This document shows positions 32,566-42,551 of a stretch of DNA of 64,000 nucleotides, in pieces. Both the position numbers and the translations under genes were made by a program. Location of the stretch: the NCBI GenBank assembly GCA_002099365.1, contig MSED01000002.1, forward strand, positions 2,914,001 to 2,978,000. The letters are read 5' to 3'. The stretch comes from Phialophora verrucosa. Lineage: Eukaryota; Ascomycota; Eurotiomycetes; Chaetothyriales; Herpotrichiellaceae. Under the pieces are notes generated by a model. That model was not told the origin of the DNA, searched no databases, and was given only the letters and a program-made list of their open reading frames with translations. Numbering within the stretch: the stretch's first letter is position 1; every line of letters starts with the position of its first letter.

Positions 32566-35547
32566 CTAAGATCCTCGCTGCTGGCTAGAGGAGCTCTCTC
32601 CCAGCGTCTTGATTCCGAAATCTTCAACTCTGCTGCTCGTGGGCGCCAAGGCGGGGAATGGCAAGTTTTCGCTGCCGGACGCATTGGAATCATTGCGCAC
32701 AGCCTGAGAGCTGACCTGCCCAGATCTTGGGTCGATGTTCTGCGGTATAGGCGGCATAGGCGGTGCCTGGCCTTCTTCTGCGAGAGACTCGCGGGGTTGA
32801 TCGATACTGCGACCGCCGCGATTGAAACGGTTTAAGAACCGATTGCGATGGGTGTCGGTGCTGCTGACAGACGACCGATGCGGACCACCCTCCCTTAGTG
32901 CTGCTCTGTGATTACTACCACCAAAACTTTGCGTAGTTGATCTGCGTAGAATACCGCTCATCGCGTGTCCGCCGTCACGAGAACTTGACCTAGCGACACT
33001 CTCCCGTTCCCGTGACTCAGAAATTCGTCGTTCATCTTCAATTCTATTGGATTGCTGGATAATATCTCTGAATTGAGAACGATCGCGGTCTTCGTAGACA
33101 TCTGACAGTTGCTCGCCGGAACTGACGTCTCTCATTCCCAATGAAAAGTCCACCCTCTTTGCCATGGATGACAGCGATTCGCCTCTCGGTCGGCCGAGTT
33201 GACCCGTACTGGGGCGCCGTCGAAGGATCGATGGATATTGCATTGGTGGAGCGCCAACAGCGGGGGTCTGCTGGATCGGGTCGCCTGTGATGCTACCTGG
33301 TGGGTGGCCGCCGTCGTGGTCGTTAGCCATATTGCCACCAACCAGAGGAGGTGCGCCAGGAGGCAGTTGCATAAAGTAAGGGACATCTGGTCTCCAACCG
33401 GCTTGGTTACGGCGGGGTCCTTCTATGCCGATCTCTTGCATGGCCACCATCATAGCACAAATGAACTTGTTCCTTCTCTGGAGACGGAGTAGTTCATTCT
33501 GCCAGTTCGACTTGTAGAAGAAGACAACGTTTAGAGTCAGGGAATATGCCTCAGTTACCTCCCGGAGTTCAGTCAGAATATTACCCTGATACTCGCGTTT
33601 CTCCGACCTGACAAATTCGAGCAGGGAATTGCGCAACGCTTCGATTTGGTCCAGGGTGGTGCCAAATCTTATGACAATAGGCACCGCTTCCGCAAGACCT
33701 CCAGAGCGGCGCATGTTGAGGATGAAGAGGGTGTTGAGATAGGAATTCGGCGCTTGCACAACATGACCCTCCATTTTCTTGAACTCGGTGTAGAGCAGCG
33801 AGATCTCCTTGACGAAGTAGTCATCGCCTTTCAATGAAGACCCAGTGTTTCCGTAGATCGAGACCCGGTCTCCCACATCGAAAGGATGCTTGACAAAGAC
33901 GAAAATGCAGGATTGCAAGAACTCTTGTGCTGTGGCGGAAAACAGCCAGGACAGCGCGAGCACAGCAGAGCCAGCAGAGGTAAGGACGCCGGCAGCCGAA
34001 GTTGAAATCAGGGAGATGAGGACCAATATCGTGACAATGCAGACGATGAAGAACAAGACATCGTCCAGCTTACTAACAACGGAGTCGAGGTCTTTGAGCG
34101 AGGCGGTGATGGATTTGCGTTCTCGGCCGATTTCAACACAGACCGCTTCAAGCTCTTCCATGGAGATGTCGCCGTTCATATCCTTGTCGAACATGCTGAA
34201 AGCGGCTTCGGCTTCTTCATCGTTTTCAAATGCAAGCTTGAGATCTTCTGACGAGACTGTCTCAAGACCTTCTCGTACGAATGTTCGGTACAAACGCCGA
34301 GCAAGCACTTGAGAGCCGCTAGTATTGTGGAGCAAGGTCAGGACCACTTGGGAAGGATGACCACTTTTGGCGACCTTCTTCCCAGTAAAATCGCCGGCAA
34401 CCGTGCCGGCGACATCGCCCACCTTCGCAAATGCCTTGGTGATGGCTTCTTGAGCTTGGGCAGCATAGAGGGCGGGAGTTTTCGTCCCCGATCCAGGTTC
34501 GACGTTTTTCTCTTCGAATTCTTCGTCTTCCATTTCGATCTTGGTTCTGGAGTACATGTACAGCTTCGTCAAGCTACCAATCTGAAACTTATTAATCTCG
34601 ATGCGGTCGGCATAAGTCCGTAGATGAAATGATATGGCGATCAGCTGTATGATGATCTTCTCGATGAAGTTGATGGTGGCACCGACAAAGATGGAGATGA
34701 TGACCTTGTTGAGTGTCCTCTCCCAGTGCTTAGTCCCCTTGTTGTTGTCCACATGATGGTTAGTCATGGTAGGCAAGAACGAGACCTCTACACCAAGCCA
34801 CCAGAAGAAGATGGTCGCAGGCAGCTCCAGAGCTTTACCCAAATCCCGCCATTTCTTGGAATTGTTGGTGAACAGGCTCGAAATCAAACCCAAGGGATAT
34901 GGGATCATCCGAGCCACAATCCGTCCAGCCCAGAGAGTCAACCATATTATCTCCAGCCACACACCGAACCATATCAGCTCAACGCCCCCGACACTGGCAT
35001 GTTCTGCCGCCGGGAGGAACGCCCCGACTAATATCGGGATTAAGAGCAACGCGAAGAGGGGGAAAATATATGTGAAATAGCGTATGACAAAGCTCTTGTG
35101 GTGAATGTATTTGAAAAACTTGGAGATCTTGGTGCTGGGGTTCTCCGGGGGCTTATAGATGGCGGTGCGTTCGTGGATAGGATTGGTAGCAGTATCGAAC
35201 TCGTCCAGTGGCTCTGGTGCCCGTGACCTCGACCGGTGTAGATCTGCTGAATGTCGCCCTTCGGATTGGCGAGATTCTATCGACGTGAGTCTTTCAGCCC
35301 TCTGTACCGCCAACTCATCCTCAAGGCGATGTGCCTCTTCTCGTGTCTTAGACGGAGATCGTGGATCCTCAAACCGTCCACCCGTATCCCGACGGAGGGT
35401 TTCCACCTTTAACCGGTCGTGTAGAAGTCTGCTGTTGACGGACCCCTCAACCCTCTCATTTTCAACCGCTGTGCTGTCATCATCCGAGGCTCTTTTGCTG
35501 GCAGGGTCAAATTCGAACTGGGGAAGTTCTCTCTCTGGCGTCGCCAT
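32566..35547 (-). CDS. MscS-family mechanosensitive channel with EF-hand
   Basis: Single-exon gene of 993 residues, like the fission yeast Msy1/Msy2 group. An Arg/Asp-rich cytosolic N-terminus is followed by several membrane helices (for example YFTYIFPLFALLLIPILVG and IIISIFVGATINF-type segments). An EF-hand lies near 450-465 with DKDMNGDISMEE as the calcium loop. The pore-lining helix and the MscS beta domain follow (HPFDVGDRVSIYG near 557, then EGHVVQAPNSYLNT). The C-terminal 270 residues are Ser/Arg/Pro-rich and probably disordered. Such channels sit in the ER or cortical ER and regulate calcium release during hypo-osmotic swelling. Calcium gating through the EF-hand is known for the family and inferred here. 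Confidence 0.92.
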   Translation of the reverse strand: MATPERELPQFEFDPASKRASDDDSTAVENERVEGSVNSRLLHDRLKVETLRRDTGGRFEDPRSPSKTREEAHRLEDELAVQRAERLTSIESRQSEGRHSADLHRSRSRAPEPLDEFDTATNPIHERTAIYKPPENPSTKISKFFKYIHHKSFVIRYFTYIFPLFALLLIPILVGAFLPAAEHASVGGVELIWFGVWLEIIWLTLWAGRIVARMIPYPLGLISSLFTNNSKKWRDLGKALELPATIFFWWLGVEVSFLPTMTNHHVDNNKGTKHWERTLNKVIISIFVGATINFIEKIIIQLIAISFHLRTYADRIEINKFQIGSLTKLYMYSRTKIEMEDEEFEEKNVEPGSGTKTPALYAAQAQEAITKAFAKVGDVAGTVAGDFTGKKVAKSGHPSQVVLTLLHNTSGSQVLARRLYRTFVREGLETVSSEDLKLAFENDEEAEAAFSMFDKDMNGDISMEELEAVCVEIGRERKSITASLKDLDSVVSKLDDVLFFIVCIVTILVLISLISTSAAGVLTSAGSAVLALSWLFSATAQEFLQSCIFVFVKHPFDVGDRVSIYGNTGSSLKGDDYFVKEISLLYTEFKKMEGHVVQAPNSYLNTLFILNMRRSGGLAEAVPIVIRFGTTLDQIEALRNSLLEFVRSEKREYQGNILTELREVTEAYSLTLNVVFFYKSNWQNELLRLQRRNKFICAMMVAMQEIGIEGPRRNQAGWRPDVPYFMQLPPGAPPLVGGNMANDHDGGHPPGSITGDPIQQTPAVGAPPMQYPSILRRRPSTGQLGRPRGESLSSMAKRVDFSLGMRDVSSGEQLSDVYEDRDRSQFRDIIQQSNRIEDERRISESRERESVARSSSRDGGHAMSGILRRSTTQSFGGSNHRAALREGGPHRSSVSSTDTHRNRFLNRFNRGGRSIDQPRESLAEEGQAPPMPPIPQNIDPRSGQVSSQAVRNDSNASGSENLPFPALAPTSSRVEDFGIKTLGESSSSQQRGS

Positions 35548-37587
35548 GGCGATAGTGGGTGGACGTGGACGATAGTGAGGTCAGCTCCCGATGGTGGGAT
35601 AATGGGAACCCACAGCGTCTCCCCTTGCGAGTAACGACGCTTTAATAGGAGCCGGCCAGCGGCTCAAAAAGCGAATGTGAATGCTTGCGAGCACCAGTGG
35701 GCTGATCACAGATGGCGTAGATATTGGGATTTGGAGACGAGGAACGTGGAACGCGACAGGGAGATGGAAATGATGAGTACGGTGAATGAATATTTCTTCA
35801 AGTTGATATCTGAACGAGAGAATAAAACGAAACGTGTGACAAAAGCCCAACGGAGGCCGAAATGATGCAGTTGTTCTCCTCCCCTCTACTTTATGCAAGC
35901 TGCAGACGCAGTGCTGAGATCTTCTCAGCGCGTCTAACTTTTTGAAAGAGGTTCCTGCAAAGACAAGCCCGATTGACCGGGATGCCCACCCAACAGGCTT
36001 CTGGTGGGGTTCCCAGAGCGCTCCATACGGCCAAAGGCCAATTCTCTTGTGGGACAATGGGCAGTCAGCAGCCCACGCAGCCGTTTAGGTGCCCCCAGCC
36101 GAAGTCTGATAGGCGCAAACTACCCCTGAGAAAGCCGCTCACGCCAGAAGTTTTGGTGGCTTGTTGTCGGTGGGTGGGCACTGCGGATCCCTGTTGCATC
36201 ATTCTCTCGACACCGTGTTTCGAGCTTCAGGACTACAGCACTGTTGCTAAGATCCAAATCGAACCCAAACCCCCCCTCACGGCGTGATCGAGATCAAGCG
36301 AGCATTCTTATGAGTTGGGTGTGAGTGGTACTCCGTCCTGAGTACGGAGCACGAGTAGGATTAGACCCACAGAGGGCTTTGCATAACTGCCATTTATGCA
36401 CCACTGCCTTGGATGCCATCATCCGAAGCGATCTTCAGCTGAGATTCCATGTTCATGTGAAATTGCAGCAGCTGGTTGTTCGGTTATTGAGCACGTTCAG
36501 ACGCCCGCTTACTGACCAAGCAGATACTGGGTAGTTGATCGCTTAATTTTGCCAGGAACTGCATTGAACACATTCAATAACGTTGTCTTTTCGCTGTATG
36601 CTTTAAGGTCCCATAGGCATATGTGAATGTCCGTGAATGTCCTGTTAGACGCGGAGGCATTTCGCCGAAAGTATCGTCAGCTCTTATCATGTGTGGCGCA
36701 ACGCCGTTGCGCCACCAGCAGATCGTGATAAAGCCCTGTTTCATCTCTTCCATGTGCTCGTCTCTCGAAGATTTCTACTTGCTGCTTCTTATCAGCGGCA
36801 AGGGTGCAATTAGAACAGACGGCAGAATCCAATATAATAATCCCAGCCTCCTGAAGATCATACCTTACGCCCCGAAGTCAGGCTTCGATCGTACTTGTGT
36901 GATAGTAGGAAGCAACCACGCGAAGGTCATTCGTTGACCCGGTGGAGGCGCTCAACGCAGGTAAGGAAATAAACATAGTCGTAGATGGCATGATAGCCGT
37001 CCGCTCCAGAAGCTGGAGGTTCGTTGACTACTTCGCTCTACAGATGACAGACGATCTGGCCATCCACAAACTGATCCCTTGAACCTGACAGTGATTCCCA
37101 GGAACGTGGCTTTGTTCTGGGTGTACGGACAGCCTCGTCTATTGTACCTTGCTACATGAGAAAGAAATGTACATGCTACTCCTAACATAACTTGGTAATT
37201 CCCCGCGTTTACCCAGCCAATATCATAGGTGGCGCAACAAATGTCGTGGTTTTCATTAAGCAACTGTCAAAACGTGTTACAATCAAAGCAAGAGGAGCTG
37301 CAGGTCAGCACCGCGAATCTCAGAAGCAAGTCACGTTCTCGGCTTGGCATGTTTACCTAATATTCCTGATCCGTCCTTCCCCAAACTGAACGCGCCAATG
37401 GCAGTTGATACACAACCTAAGCCCAATTCACAATCCGCGCATCTTGCACTTGAACTTTCCTCCTTGACCTCTTCGTCTCCGTCCTGCCTGTCGACGATAT
37501 TCGCACAGACTCTCATCGCCAGTACCTTATTCTGTCTTGCTTTCACCTTCAACTTAGACTGTGCCCTGATCAATCAGACTCAGCAGA
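35548..37587. other. Long intergenic region upstream of the tubulin gene
   Basis: About 2 kb between the divergent MscS and alpha-tubulin genes. The first 450 bases are probably MscS leader. A small inverted repeat (CTCCGT...ACGGAG) lies near 36331-36347. No open frame looks coding and I see no tRNA. Confidence 0.45.
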
Positions 37588-39236
37588 ATGCACGGGGAGG
37601 TATGTGATCTGATCTTTTGTTTTTGTACCCCTCCACATTGCCTGGCTGTCAACAAGCAACAACACCGCGCCCACTTTCGAGTCCAAAGCCATCATTGACG
37701 AGAATCAAACGCGTACTAATAGCTCCTTGACAGGTCTGCCACCTGCACATTGGGCAGGCTGGCACTCAGCTCGGTAATGCCGCTTGGGAACTGTATGAAG
37801 CGCGCCCACCGCCATTTCTAATTGCCCGATTGCTAATCTCCACGCCAGCTACCTACTCGAACACGGCCTGCAGGCAGATGGCCGCCCTGATCCGGATGCC
37901 CAGGTTGGCGATCCTGGTGCTTTCGAGACCTTCTTCAACGAGACAAGCAACAACAAACACGTCCCTCGTTCCATCTTCGTCGACCTTGATCCCTCTCCAA
38001 TTGACGAAATCCGAACCGGTAAATACAGACAATTGTTCCACCCGGAACTCTTGATCAGTGGGAAAGAGGATGCGGCAAACAACTATGCTCGCGGTCATTA
38101 CACCATTGGGAAGGAGCTCGTCGATGACGTTCTGGACAAAGTTCGTCGCGTTGCAGGTAAGAGGAGATCGTGTGCCGACAACTAAAACAGCCCAGCTAAC
38201 CGAGTTCTAGACAACTGCTCTTCGCTTCAAGGCTTCTTGATCTTTCATTCCTTCGGCGGCGGTACCGGGTCTGGCTTTGGCGCTCTCCTCCTTGAGAGAT
38301 TGTCGGTCGACTATGGCAAGAAGTGCAAGCTCGAGTTTGCCGTCTACCCTGCCCCTCAAGTTTCCTCGTCCGTGGTCGAGCCCTACAATGCCGTTCTGTC
38401 TACTCACAGCACAATCGAGCATGCCGACTGCACCTTCTTGGTGGATAACGAGGCTGTCTACGATATCTGCCGCCGCAACCTGGATATTCCTCGACCTGAC
38501 TACGAGCACTTGAACCGCCTCATCGCCCAAGTCGTCTCCTCTGTGACGTCCAGTTTGCGCTTCGATGGTGCTTTGAATGTCGACTTGAACGAGTTCCAGA
38601 CCAACTTGGTGCCATACCCTCGCATCCATTACCCGCTCATCAGCTACGCCCCCGTTGTTTCCACTAAGCGATCGTCCCATGAGAGCTTCAAAGTCCATGA
38701 TTTGACTCTGCAATGCTTTGAGCCCAACAACCAGATGGTGGTCTGCGACCCCCGCAACGGGAAATACATGGCTGTTGCTCTACTCTACCGTGGTGATGTT
38801 GTCCCTCGTGATGCAAATGCCGCGATTGCATCCCTCAAGGCCAAGTCGAGCTTCCACTTGGTCGATTGGTGTCCTACGGGATTCAAAGTAGGCATCAACT
38901 ACCAACCTCGTAAGCCTGCTGCCCCTGCCCCTTATATGATTTGCCACTAACTTTTGTTCAGCCATGCCTGTTCCTGGTGGTGAACTCGCTAAGGTCGACC
39001 GATCCGTGAGCATGCTTTCCAACACTACTGCAATTGCCGAAGCTTGGAGCCGACTTGACCACAAATTCGATCTCATGTACTCGAAGCGAGCCTTCGTCCA
39101 CTGGTATGTCGGCGAGGGTATGGAGGAAGGCGAATTTTCCGAAGCTCGAGAAGATCTCGCAGCCCTTGAGAAGGACTACGAAGAAGTTGCAAGCGACAGC
39201 TTGGAAGTTGAAGACGAGGGCGGCGCCGAATATTGA
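37588..39236 (+). CDS. tubB: Alpha-tubulin, TubB type
   Basis: Five exons (37588-37599, 37734-37792, 37849-38156, 38211-38909, 38962-39236) give exactly 450 residues. The first exon encodes only MHGE; the 134-base first intron is the longest. The N-terminus (VCHLHIGQAGTQLGNAAWEL) and LLEHGL follow the divergent second alpha-tubulin of filamentous fungi rather than the TubA type. The nucleotide-binding loop GGGTGSGFG is intact, and the alpha-specific catalytic Glu that activates GTP hydrolysis on beta-tubulin is present in LNVDLNEFQT. The protein ends EGGAEY, with the C-terminal Tyr. It pairs with beta-tubulin in microtubules of spindle and cytoplasm. In Aspergillus nidulans the second alpha-tubulin gene is needed mainly for the sexual cycle; the same role here is only a suggestion. 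Confidence 0.95.
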
Positions 39237-39797
39237 CTGCAGCTCGATGCTGCCAGATGACTTTGACTCCACAGTAGCTTTCTGAGGTTGGCAAGCTCTG
39301 CGGTCACGGCAACTACGCAGACCATGCAAGTTGGAGACGAAAAGCTCTGGGTTGTTGCGAGGCCTACGAATGCGATGCGCGACCACCCTACCAGACGTGA
39401 AGTGTTGCCGAATTTGCGAAGTAGACGAGACCAATGAGAATGGATGCATGAAGCGAGTCACAGCAACGCGAATGTTGATAGCAGAGACTGGAACATCGGT
39501 TGGTATTACGAGCATATTGGAGCGTGGAGCGGCTGGAGCGGCTTCGCGAAAATGAAATGCGAGGCGTGGCACTCTCCTAGGTACTTGAATCAAATAGTAT
39601 GTTCAACTGATAGTTTGTATCGTCCGTCCTGGTCCAGCCTCGCTCGCTGAAGCTCAGCCTTGTTGGCACGTGACTTTCAGCCTCGATTTGACGTCGCATG
39701 GTCAATCCAGTTGTTGAGTCTCCCGTGCCACGATATATACGAGCAAAATTCAGCAATGTCGTTACTACACTAGCAACAGCACCTTCTCGAAGCCGCC
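39237..39797. other. Intergenic region
   Basis: About 560 bases between tubulin and the next plus-strand gene. A TATA-like ATATATAC lies at 39733-39740, 58-65 bases before the next start codon. No gene is seen. Confidence 0.4.
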
Positions 39798-41480
39798 ATG
39801 TTCGGCGAGCCCATGACCCTCGTAGCGCCTCCCACTTCTACTCGAGGGCGGCCAGGTCTATCCCGCTCTCGTTCCAACACGGATGGCTTCAAAGCAGGCA
39901 CGACTCTAACGGTACCGGGAGCTGCAGAGCCGAGAGTTCATGCGACACGTCCACCTCATGTTCGATCCCAGTCGTACCTGTCGCCCTCGGAATCCAGACA
40001 AGAAGATAAACCACGCAACGCACACACTTTGCCCTCGGCAACGGGCGCCTTGGAACGGACTGCATCGCGGTTACACCTGCCCGGTTCTTCGCATCGGCAT
40101 CACCATAAAGAGAAAGACCACAGCTCAAACCACCATAGGCACACTCAATCGCACACTCACATCTCTGAGCACAACAATGACTCGACGCACAGTCTCCCCT
40201 TCCGCCGGCACCGACCAACCCAGTCCGAAGCACACCCTCCTCGTCGTTTCGCCTCGAAAGAAACCCTCTCCTCTCTCCCTCACCTGGTAGCTGGATTGAA
40301 TGCCGAACGTGAACGCCGTACTCAGCAGGGAAACCAACATAATCCCATCAATCCCACCAATCGCCACGCCCCCAGCGCTACACACACCCAAGCACAAACC
40401 CAGCATGCCTTCGGGCCCTCGGCCGCACACACCAGCGACTTCCAACCCGGCGGCCGCTATGACTATAACTCCCCCAACGGGTTCCCTGAACTGCGCCGCC
40501 GGGCGACATCCGATCCAGCCTCACGCGATAACTTCCCTCGTGCAGCCCCGCCTCCACTTCGGCCTAAGACGTCCCTGGAGGATGCTCTAGAAAGAGGTGA
40601 CGCCGCTCGCGTAGCCCGTCGTATTCACATCAAGGAAGTTGACCTCCTCCGTCGCGATGAAGAACTCCAGGCTGGCGAGGAAGAACTCCGCTCCCGCGTA
40701 TCAGAAATCAATGCCAAAGGTGTAGAAATTACAAGACGCTTGGACTACGGCTACTACAATCTACTCGAGAAGGCCGGCAATTTGGTGTCCATGATCGGCA
40801 GTTTCCAATCGCTGGTTAAACAGAGCGGAACGCTCATATCCAATTTCGATCGCGAAAATGGCAGGATTTCCGAGGATACACGGCGGCGACTTGTGGCTTT
40901 CCGCCAGGGGTTCGACACGCGGCATGTTAGGGCTCAGACGTTGGCTGAGAGGGGCGCAAAGGCGAGTGCAAAGGCGACCGAGTTGTCTGCCAGACTGGAG
41001 GCCGCGAGGTTAAAGGTTGAGGAGTGGGAGAAGAGGGAAGACAAGTTCCGCCGGGCATGGGATCGTGTTTGGGGAATCTGTTGGGGGACGGTTGTGGCTA
41101 TGGTAGTCCTGGTGGTGGCGGTTGTCATTGGGAAGGAATGGTATTTCCGCGGCGACCATGTGAAAGCTGGGCTTCGACAGCATGCAGAGGGGAGTTGGAA
41201 CAAGAGTCTCAGGCTTGGCGGGGGCGGCGAAGCTGAGAATTTAGTCCTCAATCAGCATGGGGAGCTTGCCCCCGGAGCGGACTACCGGAGACCCTGCGTG
41301 CCGGACGATGTGAAGCAGATTCTGGCCGGAATTGCCGAGAGGAATCTCCAGAGAAAGAAGGCATTTCCTCAAGTCCCGCAAGAACTGTATGAGAGTCGCA
41401 CCGAAGGCGAATCGACTGGAAAGACCAGGGAAGATGAGGCCCAAGAAGATCCCAGGCTAAGAAGGCTGGATGAGTTATGA
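39798..41480 (+). CDS. Coiled-coil protein with one membrane segment, unknown function
   Basis: Single exon, 560 residues. The first 270 residues are low-complexity, rich in His, Ser, Arg and Pro, with a His-rich patch (SSHRHHHKEKDHSSNHHRH) near 95-115. From about 270 to 420 the sequence is strongly helical and charged (VDLLRRDEELQAGEEELRSRV, then a second coiled coil around AKATELSARLEAARLKVEEWE). One hydrophobic helix follows at about 425-445 (WGTVVAMVVLVVAVVIG), then about 115 residues of charged tail. There is no signal peptide, so the long N-terminal part is probably cytosolic, as in a type II or near-tail-anchored protein. I do not recognise a domain. A TATA-like element upstream supports the start. 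Confidence 0.75.
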   Translation: MFGEPMTLVAPPTSTRGRPGLSRSRSNTDGFKAGTTLTVPGAAEPRVHATRPPHVRSQSYLSPSESRQEDKPRNAHTLPSATGALERTASRLHLPGSSHRHHHKEKDHSSNHHRHTQSHTHISEHNNDSTHSLPFRRHRPTQSEAHPPRRFASKETLSSLPHLVAGLNAERERRTQQGNQHNPINPTNRHAPSATHTQAQTQHAFGPSAAHTSDFQPGGRYDYNSPNGFPELRRRATSDPASRDNFPRAAPPPLRPKTSLEDALERGDAARVARRIHIKEVDLLRRDEELQAGEEELRSRVSEINAKGVEITRRLDYGYYNLLEKAGNLVSMIGSFQSLVKQSGTLISNFDRENGRISEDTRRRLVAFRQGFDTRHVRAQTLAERGAKASAKATELSARLEAARLKVEEWEKREDKFRRAWDRVWGICWGTVVAMVVLVVAVVIGKEWYFRGDHVKAGLRQHAEGSWNKSLRLGGGGEAENLVLNQHGELAPGADYRRPCVPDDVKQILAGIAERNLQRKKAFPQVPQELYESRTEGESTGKTREDEAQEDPRLRRLDEL

Positions 41481-42551
41481 GATTCTGGAATCTGGCACGG
41501 CGCAGTGGAGGTTAATGTTCCCTCCCCATTGATTGTACCCCAATTGTTTTTGACACATCGAGATACCCCTATAGCGAGGACGAGCCCAATTTCCATCCAC
41601 GTGGCCACGAGCCAGTCACTCAGTCAGTCGGTCGGATTCAGAGCGAGCATACAAGGTGGCCAGGAGGCAATGAGGGCAGCCATACAGTACAGTATCTACT
41701 GTGTGCCATAGTCCTTCCCTGCTTGTGGACAGAGGACTTTCCCAACGGAGTACATATCCACGGCTTGTCAATCCGTACCCTACTCGTACTCGACTTGTTT
41801 CTGGGCTCTGCTCTACGTGTCTACCTATCAAATGCCATACTATGCGATACTATACTATACTCTATATACCATGCTACGCTATGCTAAGTTATACGTATAT
41901 GAAGAGGGGATAAATATAAGCTTAGCCTCGAGAAGAGAAGAGAACGTACGAGGTATATGAAGAGGGGATGGATACGGGCTCGGCCTCCAGAAGAGAAGAG
42001 AACGCATATGAAGAGGGGATGGATACGGGCTCGGCCTCGAGAAGAGAAATGAACGTATATAAAGAGGGAATGAATACGGACTCGGCCTCGAGAAGAGAAG
42101 AGAAGAGAAGAAAAGAAAAGAAGGTCGAGGACACATACAACTTCCCCGTCCCCGTAGTCAGGTCCAGATCCAGATCGGCCGAGAATCTCGGAGTATAACA
42201 CGAGCGCGACTGGACTGGGACTGGGACTAGGACTGGGACGGATCGACCGGTGTGGTCAATCACTGTAGGATATACAAAGCACCGAAGTCTATAGGTAAGG
42301 TAGAGTATGCTTGGATTCACTCATTTGTCGGTCGCGAGTGATACAGTACATATGTACATACAGAGAGGTCCTGATAGCCAGCCGGCCAGCCAGGAATATA
42401 TACGCATCACGACTATCCAGGCCGGTCATAAGCAGCTCGCTGGCCCCGGGTCACAGCGGTAACATGAATCCTGTTTCTGACTTCGATTGTAGCGAGTCCA
42501 TTCAGTCCTTCAGGTAGAGAAACGTGACGGCCACTTTAGGTAACAATCAAC
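41481..42551. other. Repeat-rich convergent intergenic region
   Basis: About 1.07 kb holding an AT-rich run of TATGC/TATAC words (41830-41895), the 51-bp minisatellite, a GAGAA/AAAAG purine run (42090-42125), a GGGACT-type run (42208-42238) and the palindrome GTACATATGTAC at 42346-42357. No gene is supported. Confidence 0.6.
41898..42120. repeat. Minisatellite, about four copies of a 51-bp unit
   Basis: Copies start at 41898, 41956, 42007 and 42058, each with TATRAAGAGGG followed by an ATGGATACGGGCTCGGCCTC-like core and a GAGAAGAGAA purine end. Copies 2 and 3 are 51 bases and nearly identical; copy 1 is 58 bases and more diverged; copy 4 runs into a GAAGA purine tract. Because 51 is a multiple of three, one frame on each strand stays open and shows a 17-residue periodicity, but nothing else suggests coding. 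Confidence 0.85.
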
